In this document: piece by piece, positions 50,301-61,964 of the stretch
Numbering within the stretch: position 1 is the stretch's first letter
How the letters are laid out: each line of letters opens with the position of its first letter
Assembly: GCA_014706295.1 (NCBI GenBank)
Contig: JACSVZ010000001.1
Location: 39,418,318 to 39,482,317, forward strand
Direction of reading: 5' to 3'
From: Lycocorax pyrrhopterus obiensis
Lineage: Eukaryota > Chordata > Aves > Passeriformes > Paradisaeidae
DNA length: 64,000 nucleotides
Program-made: the position numbers and the translations under genes
The notes under the pieces: generated by a model
What the model saw: only the letters and a program-made list of their open reading frames with translations
The model's database searches: none
Told to the model about the DNA's origin: nothing

Positions 50301-51900
50301 AAGTTCTGGAGGGTATGGTAACTGAGAAGTAACAGGACAATATACAGTGGCTGTGAGAATATCAGTGTTGTACCTCAGATCAGGAGTAGTTCTCAAAGCA
50401 AATTATCCCAACCATCTGCACTTAGAATGCTTTGAATCACACTGCAGAACAGTCTTGGGACATGCAAACCAGGTCCCTCTCTGATGCAAGAAAGGCCGAA
50501 GCCAGGCTCCAGAACTGCACCCAGCACACTCCAGTCACAAATGGGCATTCAGTTCACAGGACTGGACTAGAACTAACCAAAAGTCAAATACATACAGTCA
50601 GAGTATGAGCTCCTCATCATGAACAAGATGGTAGTACATTTGTACTGGTACACCCCAAGACAACCCTCTAATGGCAGCTAGATTAATTCTTGAAGAATTC
50701 CTTATTCACATGAAGAGATTTTGATCTAATGACAATTTCTGCAATTGCACTCCCTCAAAATTCTAAGTTCAGTATTTAGTCTAGATATTCAGGAAAAAAA
50801 CCAAAACCACAAAAACTCTAATATTTAAATTCAAGCTCAACCCCTCTTATTTAGTTGCCCCAGTAAAAGTTACGTTAAGAAGTGTTTAATACGTATCAGG
50901 TCCTGCCAGCTGAAAGCAAAAAAAAATACTTTAAAGCGCAGCATATTTGAAAAATCATTCTGCCATTTTGGAGGAGAAAATACATGTATTACAATCAAAT
51001 TTTTAAATTCCATTTCAAAAAAACCATGGCCTGACATTTCAGAGCTGCCTCTATCCTGTTAGATAATACCACCTTCTTGTTAGATATCATCACCTTCTTG
51101 AATAGATTGCCATTTCCCCAGATATCACTAATGTACAAAGCTAATCCTAAAAAAACACATTAACCTATCTCTTTTTTATTCAGAGACACACATCTGACCC
51201 ACAGTCAGTCACAGCCAGCATTAAAGGCACTAACAACAAACTGAAATGTGGTATTTCCTTAAAGGACAAAGCTTTTAAGACCCATTACAGTGAAACTTTT
51301 CAGTACCTGCTGAACTTTACTAAAGGAGGCACCAGATCAGGACTGAGAGACAACTACTACAGCCAAGGGGAAAGGAAAGACATCAGAATAAAGCCATCTG
51401 TGAGGAAATACGGCAACAGCACAGAGAGCAAGAACACTGGCCTTCTTCAAGGCCCACAAGGAACACAGTGTGCAAACTAAGGAAAAATCTGAAATTATAC
51501 TAGCTAACCAAAATAAAACCCCCAACCTGTCTTACGCCAAACTGAAAACACCTTTTTAGAGAACACCACCTCCAAAAATCTTTTCGACTTTTTTGTTAAG
51601 AGCTGGGTATTGAATGCTGTCTTTCCTGTGGTTTACAGTTTCATTTAGGTCTCTCATCCTTTTGATCTGTCAGTCCCCTTGGAACTACCCAGATTGTATT
51701 GCCAGAAGTATGGAATTTCTGCCCCACTTTCTAGGACACATGATTTGACCTGGTCTCTCCAAAGCCTGTCACATATGCAATATCCCAAAGGTCATTGTCT
51801 AAAACAGAATTACACTTTTTTTTTTTTTGTGCATCTTGGAAAACACAATGCTTGCACCAGATTTCAGTAGAGTTCCAGAGTATTGTAAGAGCTCAGCCAT
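47340..51900. other. Long intron-like stretch of the - strand gene
   Basis: In the proposed model this is the intron between 52.0 and 46.9 kb. It has no repeat family that I recognise. One segment at 48,369-48,421 has both a strong acceptor (GGTGTCTCTCTTTGCAG) and donor (CCAGG/GTGAGC) and one open frame, but its phases (1 in, 0 out) match neither neighbour, so it is not called. Confidence 0.35.
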
Positions 51901-51914
51901 CACACAGAGCTTAC

Positions 51915-52038
51915 CATCTCCCACAAACTTGTTGCAGCAGAACCAGGAGTCCATCCAAGAGCTTAACTATCTCATGCCAACAAAACTGGTTTTGGAATAC
52001 AGCCATATTGATCACATTTTTCTGTTGTGATTTCTCCT
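51915..52038 (-). CDS. Putative coding exon of the - strand gene, leucine-rich helical
   Basis: The 124-base exon lies between the acceptor AATTAAGTTCCTCATAG and the donor GAGATG/GTAAGC. It is open in the frame with phase 1 in and phase 2 out. Peptide pieces are KNVINMAVFQNQFCWHEIV and KLLDGLLVLLQQVCGR. The second has the spacing of an amphipathic helix from an alpha-solenoid (HEAT/ARM-like) protein, but no family signature is certain. The incoming phase matches the 53.95 kb exon and the outgoing phase matches 46.9 kb. The first part overlaps + strand frames of no evident meaning. Confidence 0.5.
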
Positions 52039-53911
52039 CTATGAGGAACTTAATTCAGACAATACATAGAACGCAAATTCAGGACAGCCCACAGTACTGC
52101 AAAAGGATGAGCAGATTTTCCTTGCTAGCCATCCTACATTCCATAGTGTAAGAAACAGAAGCTAGCCAAGAACAGCGATTCATTTAGAACTATATGTTTT
52201 TCTAGACAGTTTCTGGCCTTTCAAAAAGATGATTCTTTACTATGTGCACAAGAACTAGTGCTGGGTGACAACACAGGTATCAATGATGTGTCTACCAAAC
52301 CACAGGTAAATGTGATTACAGCATTTGGCTACAGGTACTCAAGCCAGTTTCCAACAGGCAATGTGACAGCTGCTTCCTCCCTCCTACATGTAAGAAATGT
52401 GGCATATTTCACAGATTCTAAAGCTTTGTTCTGTTTCTTCTGCACTAGATTCCCATGAAACAGAATAATGCCACTAGTTCTGTTCAGTTAAAGAGAAGAA
52501 TAAATAGCAGATGAGAAAACCCCCAAAAGTTCATTAAAAATTATATTAGATAACATAAAACACACGTATCTCCAAAAAGCACTCATACATCATGTCTAGA
52601 CAATTACAGCACATAGCAGAGCTCCAGTGGCTCTCATTACTTTCCATACATCACCTACTACACTTTCAGCTTACATCCGGCACTCACACCACTGAGCTTT
52701 CACCACCTAATATTAACCATCTTTTCCCTTCTCAACTAATGGAAAGAGAAGGGTACCTCTCACAACGAGTTAGACCTTAGGTTGGCTGAACTACCTTTAG
52801 GTACTGCTTACCTGTAGTTTTTACATTACTTAGGCAGTACTACTCTAGGCCACAGAAACACAGGCATCTAATTATCTAAGAGTGATACATATTCAAAAGA
52901 TGATAAATATCTATTGCCCTCTATGTATTTTCATCCTTTTAATAGGACACCTGTCTTTGTTCGTATTATGGTCTCACAACTAAAGAGAAGAAAGCCAGTA
53001 AGAAAAAAAACGTGTGAGGATTTCCAACTTTGCTAAAGTTATACACATCAGACCTTAACAAAAGAATTTGAGAATTATTAAACTAGGGTTGAATGTGAAG
53101 GACAAAAAATTTGTAGCAGCTAGTGCCTCATTCTCAGTACTAAAAGAAAACTTTTGCCCACTAAGCTTTCTGCTGACTAAGGTTGAATTAGAGAAGCCAG
53201 GCTGTGTAGGTGGGATGAATCTTATTGGTAATGTTTATTTTAGCATAATAATGATCAATATAGGACGGGGACATAAAAATGGCTGTACTGACTAAGGTCT
53301 AAGAAGAGTACAAGAACATAGTTACACTTCTACAAAGTACTCAACTGTAAGTTCCTTCTCTTCCCTTGCCTATTGCCCAGACAACTAGCACTAATTAATG
53401 CAGTTCAGTAATTCACAAGACAAAGAATAAATGTCCTAAATATAAAAAATATAAATAACAGAATATATTAACAGGTACCATATAAGTACATTTTAAAACG
53501 TTATGGAAAAAAACATTTTTCTTTAAACATTACCTTTTACACATCCAAATATTATTTAATGAATATAATTACACATATATGGTACGGTTCTTCTTTTTTA
53601 TTAGCCCAATACACGTTTTTCTCTGAATGTTCCTATTCTATAAACAAGCATGAACAAACAAATTGTATGTGGTGAACAGGATGCTAAAAAGAACGTTAAA
53701 ACTTTTCTGACAAAAAAATCAGGCTCATTTTGAACAGAAATGCTAAAATGTGAAGTAAAACTGTTGCACAAACATGAGAAAGATCCAAAAGTATTTCTGA
53801 AAAACACTTTCAGCAGTAGTGTATGGCAGCTGAAAGAAGATACCTTAAGAAGATGTTCAGAGCTGGTTCTCACAACTTTGCCTTCAGCCCCAATCCTTCC
53901 TTTGCACTCAC

Positions 53912-53990
53912 CTGCTGAGGGAATCCATATACAACAGCCATGCTCTCTCTCAGAGAGAGAGTTTCCTTGTTTATACCCAACATAATTTTT
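53912..53990 (-). CDS. Putative coding exon of the - strand gene, containing a CT/AG palindrome
   Basis: The acceptor GTCATTTGCATTTTAG and a consensus donor CTCAGCAG/GTGAGT bound 79 bases. They are open in phase 0 and leave phase 1 (KNYVGYKQGNSLSEREHG, then CCIWIPSA). The stretch encoding NSLSERE is a near-perfect CTCTCTCT/AGAGAGAG inverted repeat. The split codon with the 52.0 kb exon gives Glu. It is polar compared with the surrounding helical exons, as a loop or linker would be. Confidence 0.5.
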
Positions 53991-54152
53991 CTAAAATGCA
54001 AATGACTGCAGCCCTTCTGGACCTTCCTGTGTGAGACAAATCAGCCTTGTGTGCTGATTTTGGCTACAGTAGACGTAATTTTCTTCATAGTTGGTGGCTG
54101 TGGTTAAATCACGAAAGTCCTTACCTCTGAAGAGTTATGCTCCACCCTTTAC

Positions 54153-54198
54153 AGGCCTTGAACACAAGAATTTCTCATTGCAATCCAACTTTTTTAAA
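54153..54198 (-). CDS. Possible short coding exon of the - strand gene
   Basis: A very strong acceptor (GCATTCTGCTTTTTCACAG) opens a frame in phase 2 reading LKKLDCNEKFLCSRP. It can end at the weak donor CCT/GTAAAG (phase 0, matching 53.95 kb). A better donor, CAGAG/GTAAGG at 54,125, would include a TAA stop, so that longer form would be a premature-stop exon. The intron to the next exon would be only about 160 bases. Acceptor quality is the main support. Confidence 0.3.
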
Positions 54199-55588
54199 CT
54201 GTGAAAAAGCAGAATGCTATCAGCTCTCACCACCCCTTGCTTCTGGGAAGATGCATATGAAAGACTGAAAGCTAAAGAAGCTGAAGGGAAGTGTGCTGTG
54301 GAAAGGTGCTACACTGCCCAAGGTAAGGAGACTGAAGCTTTTAAGGCTGTCAGACTACCAGAGTATGGAAATCACTGAAACAGAGTTTCAGTCTATTTAC
54401 TCAAAAGGGTTCATTTAAATACAAGTGTTTAGACTTGGGAAAAGGCAGCCTGTAGTAGAGGCAGACATGCAATGTCCAAGATCAAAGAATACAAAACCCA
54501 CAGCTAATAGAGGAATAAGGTTGGCTTAATATTAGTAAGCATCTTAAAATGATTGTGATTTGAGGATACAGGCAACAAGAATAAAGGCTTTGCTGCAGGA
54601 GAGGGAGTACGGTGGGCAACATAGAATTTAAAGAAAAGTGCTCTCAGTAGTTCAGTGAAACAAACAGGGTGAAGTTGTCTAAGGACATTAACAGCCAGGT
54701 GCAGCCAGATGAGGACCTGCTTTAAATTTCAGTGTCTGGCAGAAAAATTAGTAGCAGGGCCTAGAGAAAATGACTACTGTGTCACCAAGGTATGTCACCA
54801 TCTCTGCCACCATCGTGCCAGAGAGAGGAGATTCAGAAACACGTATCAGAACACTGGGGTAAAGACAGAAGCTTAAAGTCTAGGAACCCAGATTTTTTTA
54901 AGTGTTTTTCTTTTTTTTTTTTAAATCTGGAATTAATATGCAAATAATTTATTTGTATCATCTCACTAGTAACTGCAGAAAGACTAATTTTACTAAGCAC
55001 CACAGAGGGACAGGATAAAGACCTGTCATCTCCTTTCTAAGTCAATGGGTAAACATCCCTGGTTTCAAAAGACCCAGGTCCTGTGCTGTTCTTTCCTGCC
55101 CAGTCTTTCTCACACTACAGGCTTTGAAGATCTATGTTAAAGGGAAGGCACAGCCAAAACAAACTCCAAGCACCACATCTAATTACACAGAAAAGTAAAC
55201 TACTAAAGAATGGTCTGTGAAAGATATTAAAGAATCATCCACAATCATAAAAGAAAAAGTCATCTGAGCAGTCTCAACACAAATCCAAGGAAAAATATCC
55301 AGGTCTTTGAATACTTACCAAGAAACAACAGAAATCAGGGTATTTTTTTACTTAAGGCATCATCTATCCCAAGTATCCCATCGAAAATGTGATGACATAT
55401 CCATGGAGCTTTTCTTTTAAGATTCACAATACCAGCCAGTTACAAAACCAAAAATACACAGTACCTAAGGTGGAACAAAGAAGGCTACCCCCGATGCAGG
55501 TAGCAGATGACTGATTTTGAGTTGTGCAAATATCAGGGATGAGATTCAACTCCAAGACAGTGCACAGCAACACAATTAGCAGTGTTAC

Positions 55589-55623
55589 CTCTCAAATAAT
55601 TCTCCCATTAGAATTATACAAAG
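55589..55623 (-). CDS. Possible 35-base coding exon of the - strand gene
   Basis: The acceptor TTTGTTGGTTTGTGACAATGTAG and the donor GAGAG/GTAACA enclose LCIILMGELFE, phase 0 in and 2 out. It fits between 55.94 kb and 54.17 kb, the split codon giving Ser. The hydrophobic pattern continues the helical character of neighbouring exons. Eleven codons are weak evidence alone. Confidence 0.3.
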
Positions 55624-55819
55624 CTACATTGTCACAAACCAACAAATAGGCCTGTGGTCTTACATATAAAGAAATGAAAAATATTCCTTTCTTTTATCAT
55701 TCCTTGGTAATGGACATACCAGGAATATCTTAAAACGAAAGCAAAGAAACATCTCCAAGACTTCAGAGACAAAGGGAGGGCTTATTTTCTCATGAAAATG
55801 TCTCTTCAATATTTTTATT

Positions 55820-55836
55820 TAAACACACACACACAC
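55820..55836. repeat. (AC)n microsatellite, about 7 units
   Basis: A run of AAACACACACACACAC lies within a proposed intron. It is short and might be polymorphic. Confidence 0.8.
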
Positions 55837-55925
55837 TAAAACTATACAGAAGAGACCCGCCTCTCTGAAAGTTGAAAAGAAATAAGTCTTAGCTCAATTT
55901 TGTATGCTTACACTTTTAGTCTTAC

Positions 55926-55957
55926 CCTTAAACAAGACAGAATTGAGTATAACCACA
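55926..55957 (-). CDS. Possible 32-base coding exon of the - strand gene
   Basis: The acceptor GAAGCTAAACTTTCAG and the donor TTTAAGG/GTAAGA bound an open segment WLYSILSCLR (phase 1 in, 0 out). The + strand frames here do not suggest an alternative. A second frame is also open across this short piece, so phase matching, not uniqueness, supports the choice. Confidence 0.28.
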
Positions 55958-56096
55958 CTGAAAGTTTAGCTTCTACGCTGGCATATCAAATTTCAAGTCA
56001 ACAGCTCTTTTATTTAAAATATGTTAGATAAAAAGGTAATATGCTCTCTGTAAAGAGTTCCCTGGAGGTTAGAAGAACCAATAAATTAACTGTTAC

Positions 56097-56146
56097 CATA
56101 TGCTTGGCTCCTTTTGGCAAAATTCAGTAACAAAACACTGCCAAAC
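56097..56146 (-). CDS. Possible 50-base coding exon of the - strand gene
   Basis: The segment lies between the acceptor ATTATTACTCGCCTAAACAG and the donor CATATG/GTAACA. It reads FGSVLLLNFAKRSQAY in the frame with phase 2 in and 1 out. Another frame (phase 0 in, 2 out) is also open. The intron to 55,957 would be about 140 bases, short but within the avian range. Confidence 0.28.
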
Positions 56147-57171
56147 CTGTTTAGGCGAGTAATAATATTTGGTAGCTTATAGCACAACTTGGGGAAATAG
56201 AAAACTGGACAGAAAGCTTGGAAATTAATAGAAGAAACCTCATTTCTATCCTTCTATAGTTAGCTACATGCTGTTGGAAGAAAAATTCTAACAAAGTCAA
56301 CTTTATGGGTCTGATCTATAACAAACAGCTGTCTTCTCATAGAACTCACACATTGGCTAGTATAGTAATCAATTATTCCACATTCGGTTTTTTTAAACAA
56401 TAGATATGTATGACCTGTTTTGAAAACAAGAAGCTTTGTAAAATTAGTATTCTGAAGTGTTAAAATGCATATTATGAGTGCTTTCATTATGGGTTTATTT
56501 CACTATAAATAAAAAAGTCTGGGATTATTTGCAATGCAATGTTCTTAGATTTTACTTATCCTATAATTAAATACTTCCCACCCCTTCCCCCCATATCTTT
56601 TTTACCTACGTAATTGAGACTAGATCATGACAGATAAAAAGCCTTTAACACTACATCTCTAATTATAGTTATCGACTGGGTATCTCAAGGACATCTATTA
56701 CAGACTGGTTTTTTAATACCAACTAAAAAAGTGAGGGCAAACCTAGCTGGTCCTATTCCTTTACCAAGACAAGCAGGACTTGCTCTGTAGCATCAGTTAT
56801 AAGAAATCAATGTTTTTTCAGATATGAAAATTTTATTTTATTTTTGTAATCATCTATGGTAACACAAATTCGTTGTTATTATTCTTATTTCCAATAAAAT
56901 GGTTATAGCCTGTTTTTCATGCCATGATGGTTTGCATGTAGAGGAAGAACAGATACTTAAAAATTCCGTATTTCTTTAATCAACTGCATCATCCCAATAA
57001 ATTCTAATTTTGATGTATAAAAAAAGACTTATTATTCAGCTTACAGTTCCACACACATCTGGCAACCAGTGTGAAGTAGGTTGACACGTACAGGCCAGAT
57101 ATTTCACTTCTTAAAGTCATGTTATTGCATGGTTAATCCTATATTTGCATTAATTTGATACAAGCACTTAC

Positions 57172-57220
57172 AGGTAAAAATAATCCCAAAGTATAGGTCT
57201 AAAGATTATAATATAAGCCT
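57172..57220 (-). CDS. Possible 49-base coding exon of the - strand gene
   Basis: A consensus donor, TACCT/GTAAGT, follows an open stretch AYIIIFRPILWDYFY, phase 1 in and 2 out. The acceptor GTTTTTCCTCTGGTAAAACCTTCCAG is acceptable. The aromatic, isoleucine-rich residues could equally reflect AT-rich intron sequence, so confidence is limited. Confidence 0.3.
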
Positions 57221-57914
57221 CTGGAAGGTTTTACCAGAGGAAAAACATTTTTTACCATTCTATGGATGTTTGCCTCATTCAGCCATTTGGGATTTTATTA
57301 ATAATCTTCTCATTACTGTATTCATCTTCTGATTTCTTATTTTTTATTTTAAGTAAGACAATTTCTGTGAAGACTTGACACTGAAATCAGAGACTTCATT
57401 ACCCTGCAAAATATATCCACATTTTAAAGTATTTAAGAGGGTTAAACAAAATGCAAACATTTAATGCAACATTAAGCATGTGAAATAAAAACTTGATTGC
57501 CTAAAGCAAGCATGCTATGCTGTTACCCTGGTGACAGGTTAAAAAAGGATTGTGAGCTGAATGGCTGTATGGTATGAAATTAAAATGTTTCACATTGAAC
57601 AATCCAAAATGAATTGGGAAAGGTTAGAGCAGAGGAGAGAGAAATCAATTCTCCAATGGCAATGGTGAATGGAAGTGAAGTCTGAATAGGATCTGCCAGT
57701 GGGGTGCAACAGCTGCCAAATATCCTGCAGCCAAAGAATTACAATAATACTGATGAAGTGTGCAAGAGCTTTTGGAATCATTGCAGGGAACAGAGAAATA
57801 CTCCTACAATAATGAGGCCATTCTGTGTCCCATCCCACTTTTGCAGTTGAATCAAAGGGAAAAGAAAATTGTTGAAAATTGTAATACTCAACAACAAAGG
57901 TATAAATGAATTAC

Positions 57915-57953
57915 CTATCCCTTCAATCAGTGTCTTGTATTTAACTACAGCCT
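57915..57953 (-). CDS. Possible 39-base coding exon of the - strand gene
   Basis: A strong acceptor (GCATGCTTGCTTCATTCATGTTCACAG) and the donor GGGATAG/GTAATT flank an exon open in one frame only: phase 1 in, phase 1 out, AVVKYKTLIEGI. Both outer junctions agree in phase with 59.48 and 57.2 kb, the split codons giving Gln and Glu. Confidence 0.35.
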
Positions 57954-59464
57954 CTGTGAACATGAATGAAGCAAGCATGCTGAAGAATGGACAAATCAAG
58001 ACACATACATGTAAAAGTATGCAGACAATATTGAATTAGAGACTTGCTTCCCATATATTTTGTTGACAACATTTCTACAGCAACAGCATCCAGAATAAGC
58101 TATACACTACACAAACAAACAGCAGGACACAACCAGTGCCTCAAGGAACTACACAAGGTCAGGTGCTGATGGTCATGCTTATCTTTAATAATCCTAGGAA
58201 AGAAACATCAGCAAAACTTCTCATGCGAATGCAATTACACATTTATTTACTGAGCTCAGAGACCCCAAAAGTCAAGAAAAATGCTGCCCTTCTATAAAAT
58301 TATCCTACATAACTTCATATCCGCCTTCGGAAACTCCGAGTAAAATACACAGATGAAGACAAAAACATATCCTAAAAACACCTGTTAAATGACCAGGGAG
58401 CACATGGCAATCAGCACACACCTTTTTAGTTCTACGGTGTCACGCATACACATTTTACACACAGACAAATATTAAAGAACAGGTTTAGGAGGTGTAAACC
58501 TGCATGAGAGGAAATAATTGTTGGGCTTATAGAGGGGATCAAAGTAAATTAAATAGAGAGAGGTCTTGTAAAGAGAGGATCTTGCAGAAGAGGCCATAAG
58601 CAAAACACAGATGAGAAAAGGGCCAGATTAACAACTAAAAAAGGGACAGGAATTTGGCAGCACAATAGAAAACATTCACATGTCTATATTATGCAAATTC
58701 AAGTTTCAGCATTAAGTGAACAGTAGCTACAGAAGCGAGAAAGCTCTTACAGCAGATGCTGTTTTCCCAGAAGACATGGTGGAAATAAAAAATAAACATA
58801 GGGACTTAGCCAGGTCCATTTACTTTGGTTAATGCCTTTCCCACCAGCAATCACCTCAGCAAGATGTGGGGATCTCCCCAAGAGATGTTCACTGAGATTC
58901 AAACTTTAAGTAATTATTATTTTCATAATGGTTTCATAATGGTTAGCAACCCTAAAGATTGAGCAAGTGTGGATTCCTGAGTGCCCAGAATTCCTTTTTC
59001 CCTAAAAATGACAGGGATGACAAGCTATGAAAATTTCCCATGACAGACTGCTCTGTTCCTGGAATATATGTTTAGGAATCATATGGAACAACGGCTCTGC
59101 TTTCAAACAACTATATCAATACCTTATATTACTTGTGTTATCAATTCTGATTGCATTCATTTAATCAAATCAAAGAAAAAATACTATACATACACTCTGT
59201 AGAGTCATAAACACTACCTTAATGTCCTATTTCAGCTTCGATATTTTCCATAGAAGTTCATTCCCACCTGGCCGAAAATGCATGTTTCATATATTTGCAT
59301 CTACTTGTTTGTTTCTATCACATATAATCCTCTTTCTGTGATAAGCAACTGAACAACTGAGAAGAGTAAATAATACCAGATTTTAAATACATCTAGAATA
59401 TATAGGGCAGCTGGTTTTGTAGTTATTAAGCAAGATTAACAAAAAAAATACAGTAATTACTTAC

Positions 59465-59495
59465 GACAGGTCAAAAGAACAACATTAAATAACAG
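59465..59495 (-). CDS. Possible 31-base coding exon of the - strand gene
   Basis: One of the best acceptors in the window (ACCCTCTTGTCTCTCTAG) is followed by LLFNVVLLTC and the donor CTGTC/GTAAGT. It is phase 0 in and 1 out; the other frames stop. Ten codons cannot establish coding character, but splice-site quality and phase agreement with 61.9 and 57.9 kb support it. Confidence 0.33.
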
Positions 59496-60099
59496 CTAGA
59501 GAGACAAGAGGGTTACCATGACCAGAAAAGCCGTTATAAACAAGGATTTCACATGAAAAAGGGGAGAACAGGTTCTTAGTATCTTGAGAGTCTGTGGCAA
59601 AAGAAAAAAACAGAGTGAATAATGGTGTGAAGCTGCAGTAGTTACACAAACATATCGAAGACTTTCAGAGGCCTAACAGTAAATCATGAGAAGAATGCTC
59701 AACTTGTTGAGCAGGGGACCAGAACAGTAAGGGTAAGGCAGTGCTGTTTTCACGAGCTAAGGATGACTGCATAACTCCCAAGCGGGGGAATGAAGAAAGC
59801 CACAAGGAGGCTGGACTTGACCAACTGTACCAATGAAAACAAAGTAGTTTATCTCTATATAGAGGGTGTCTGTAGGACAGAGCAAAGTATACATGTTTAG
59901 CTGCACTTGCAGTAACTGTTCATGTTATTACTGCAGTTCTAGGGAAGGAAAAAAAATTAAATTCACATAATACAATTGGTATAGTTCAGCAGTGCCTAGG
60001 CTGTGCTGAAAATAAGAACTCTTTCCCTTTCCAAGAGGCTGGTTCAGATGACTCCAGTGAATTTTCCTGACATCATCTTCCTTCTTTTTAAAATTAATG

Positions 60100-60360
60100 T
60101 AACATAACCTTATTTTGTGCTGCTCCAGCAGTGCAGGAGAGCCAAAAAGCTCTCCTATTGGGCAGCTGACCGTCCTTCCATATGGGGAAGCCCTAGGCTG
60201 GCAAAGAGCTGGCTCTGTCCCAGATTCCAGCAGGGTAATAGGTGTAGTCTGTGTGAGAGCAAGGATGCCTGAGAGGTGCGAGGCTCTACTGCTCTCTGAG
60301 CAGCTCCCTCGCTGCCCTATAATCAAGCAATGGCAAGGCAAACATCAATAAAGCTGTATT
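60100..60360. other. GC-richer block ending in AATAAA, unassigned
   Basis: This block of about 250 bases stands out from its AT-rich surroundings. It contains a TATAAT-like CCCTATAATC and an AATAAA 30 bases later (CATCAATAAAGC). Both strands are open for 80 to 137 codons, with no recognised domain. A solo-LTR remnant or an old exon are possible explanations; neither is demonstrated. Confidence 0.2.
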
Positions 60361-61824
60361 GAAGCAACCCAGACAGGAACCTACAAAAAGTCATTAAATA
60401 TAAAGCAAAATAAATTAATCTCTGTTCTTGCAGTTCACCAGTCATGTTATGTTCCCTGAGCTGGACCCCTTTATTTTCAGAATTTTAAAACAAAAAATTA
60501 GCCCAGCTATTTCAGAACTTGACAAAAACTTGTTTGCATTTTAACTTTTCACTATACGCTTTCCTTCCTGTGAAAAATATTGTTTTATGCTTAGAAAGCA
60601 TAATCCATTTTAGGTCTCAAAATACTTCATACATGTTGATAAACAGATATTTACAAAACCTCAATAGTGCAGCAAAGTGTTAAGGCCACTTTGTCTTTTT
60701 GTAAACTGAGGCTAAATTCAATTGACTTCTCTAAGGTCCCACAAGAACAGTTTAACTCAAGACTCCCAACCCAGTCTTCTATATTAAACACGCAAGCAAG
60801 AAAAACCTTTAGTGGTTTTTTTTTCTTGCTAGCAATTTAAAACATTTTCCAGTGTGTTACCATCTTTTTGTGTGTAGTATCAGGTAATATGGGCATTCAG
60901 CCTCACTGGTTTTTTTCCAAGTCATAAATGATGAAAGGGTAAAACCCATAGAAAAATTAGGAAAATACACTTAGCAGCCAACACAAGCAACACATAGGAA
61001 GTGCTGTAGGCAATTGGGTTTAGAAGTATAAACATCACATTAGTAGACCCATGAGATAGCATGATGTAGCCACACCTGGAGAGACACTCTCCTATTCCCC
61101 TCCCAATCCTCTAATGAAAACAAGTCTGAAGCCAAAATGTGAAGATTCAACTGTACAACATCATTTCTGGTCTCAAAGGCTAACTACATCAAACAGACAT
61201 AAAATAAGCTGGATTCACTTCAGCCAAAATATGTTTCCACTTGAAACAAGATCAAGTTCTGTCTAGAAGACCTCGGGGTTTTACTAGATGCTGTAAATCT
61301 GTTCAGCAGCTGTGGGTGGCACCAGTTTCACAGAAGTGGACTATGGAGCAAGCAGGAAAAGTCCTAGGTAAAATAACTAAAAGCTGAACAATGAAACAAC
61401 CATTAATCATCCCCGGCTCTTTCCTGTAGGAAATATGTGCCCCTATTATCTGGATATCACAGTGAAATATTCACATTAGTATGTGGCTCACAAAATACCA
61501 AACACTTTCATTAGCAAACCATCTTTCAAAAATACTTGAAAAAACACCACAACCACAAAGAATCCCAAAAAATCAAACCATCCTACATCCAATTTTTCCC
61601 AAGAAAATGGGTTAAATAAAAAACAGTTAAAATAAAAAGAAACACACACAGAAAAATGCTTTAAATACTTGATTGCATCACAAAAGTAAATGCCTATATT
61701 CCTGTAACTCTGAGCATGCACAGATCTCCAACAGCTGTTCTAGCTAAGGGCTGGCAAGTTAGTCCTAGGAGACTGTTGATGAGGCCAGGGGCACTATATA
61801 ACAATGCAGACAGTGGAAACTCAC

Positions 61825-61964
61825 CTGTGGGTGCTCCACCCAAATCATAACACCATTTATTTGAACACAGGAAAAGCAAACCAGCCTTAGGCTTGTGGCC
61901 TGCATTAACCTCAACACCAGAGAACCTGCTGCAACAAAGACTGCCACTACAGAGGTCAGGTTGG
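61825..61964 (-). CDS. Putative coding exon of the - strand gene, hydrophobic helical segment
   Basis: A perfect donor (CCACAG/GTGAGT) ends 46 open codons: NLTSVVAVFVAAGSLVLRLM, QATSLRLVCFSCVQINGV, then MIWVEHPQ. The acceptor may be CTTCCTTCAGCTAGTTTCAG (start 61,964) or GGCAGTCTTTGTTGCAG (start 61,928). Both give phase 1 in and phase 0 out. From the inner acceptor another frame (RFSGVEVNAGHKPKAG, phase 2 in, 1 out) is also open, so the frame is inferred from neighbours. Confidence 0.4.

Noticed and set aside
54230..54323. + strand open segment AYERLKAKEAEGKCAVERC ending at a good donor CAAG/GTAAGG
   Set aside because: Coding-like in composition, but it lies almost back to back with a proposed - strand exon and has no + strand partners; only one can be right, and the - strand chain has more support.
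59928..60341. 137-codon - strand frame, the longest in the window
   Set aside because: No domain, no splice borders and no phase link to the gene model; it coincides with the GC-rich block, where stops are rarer.
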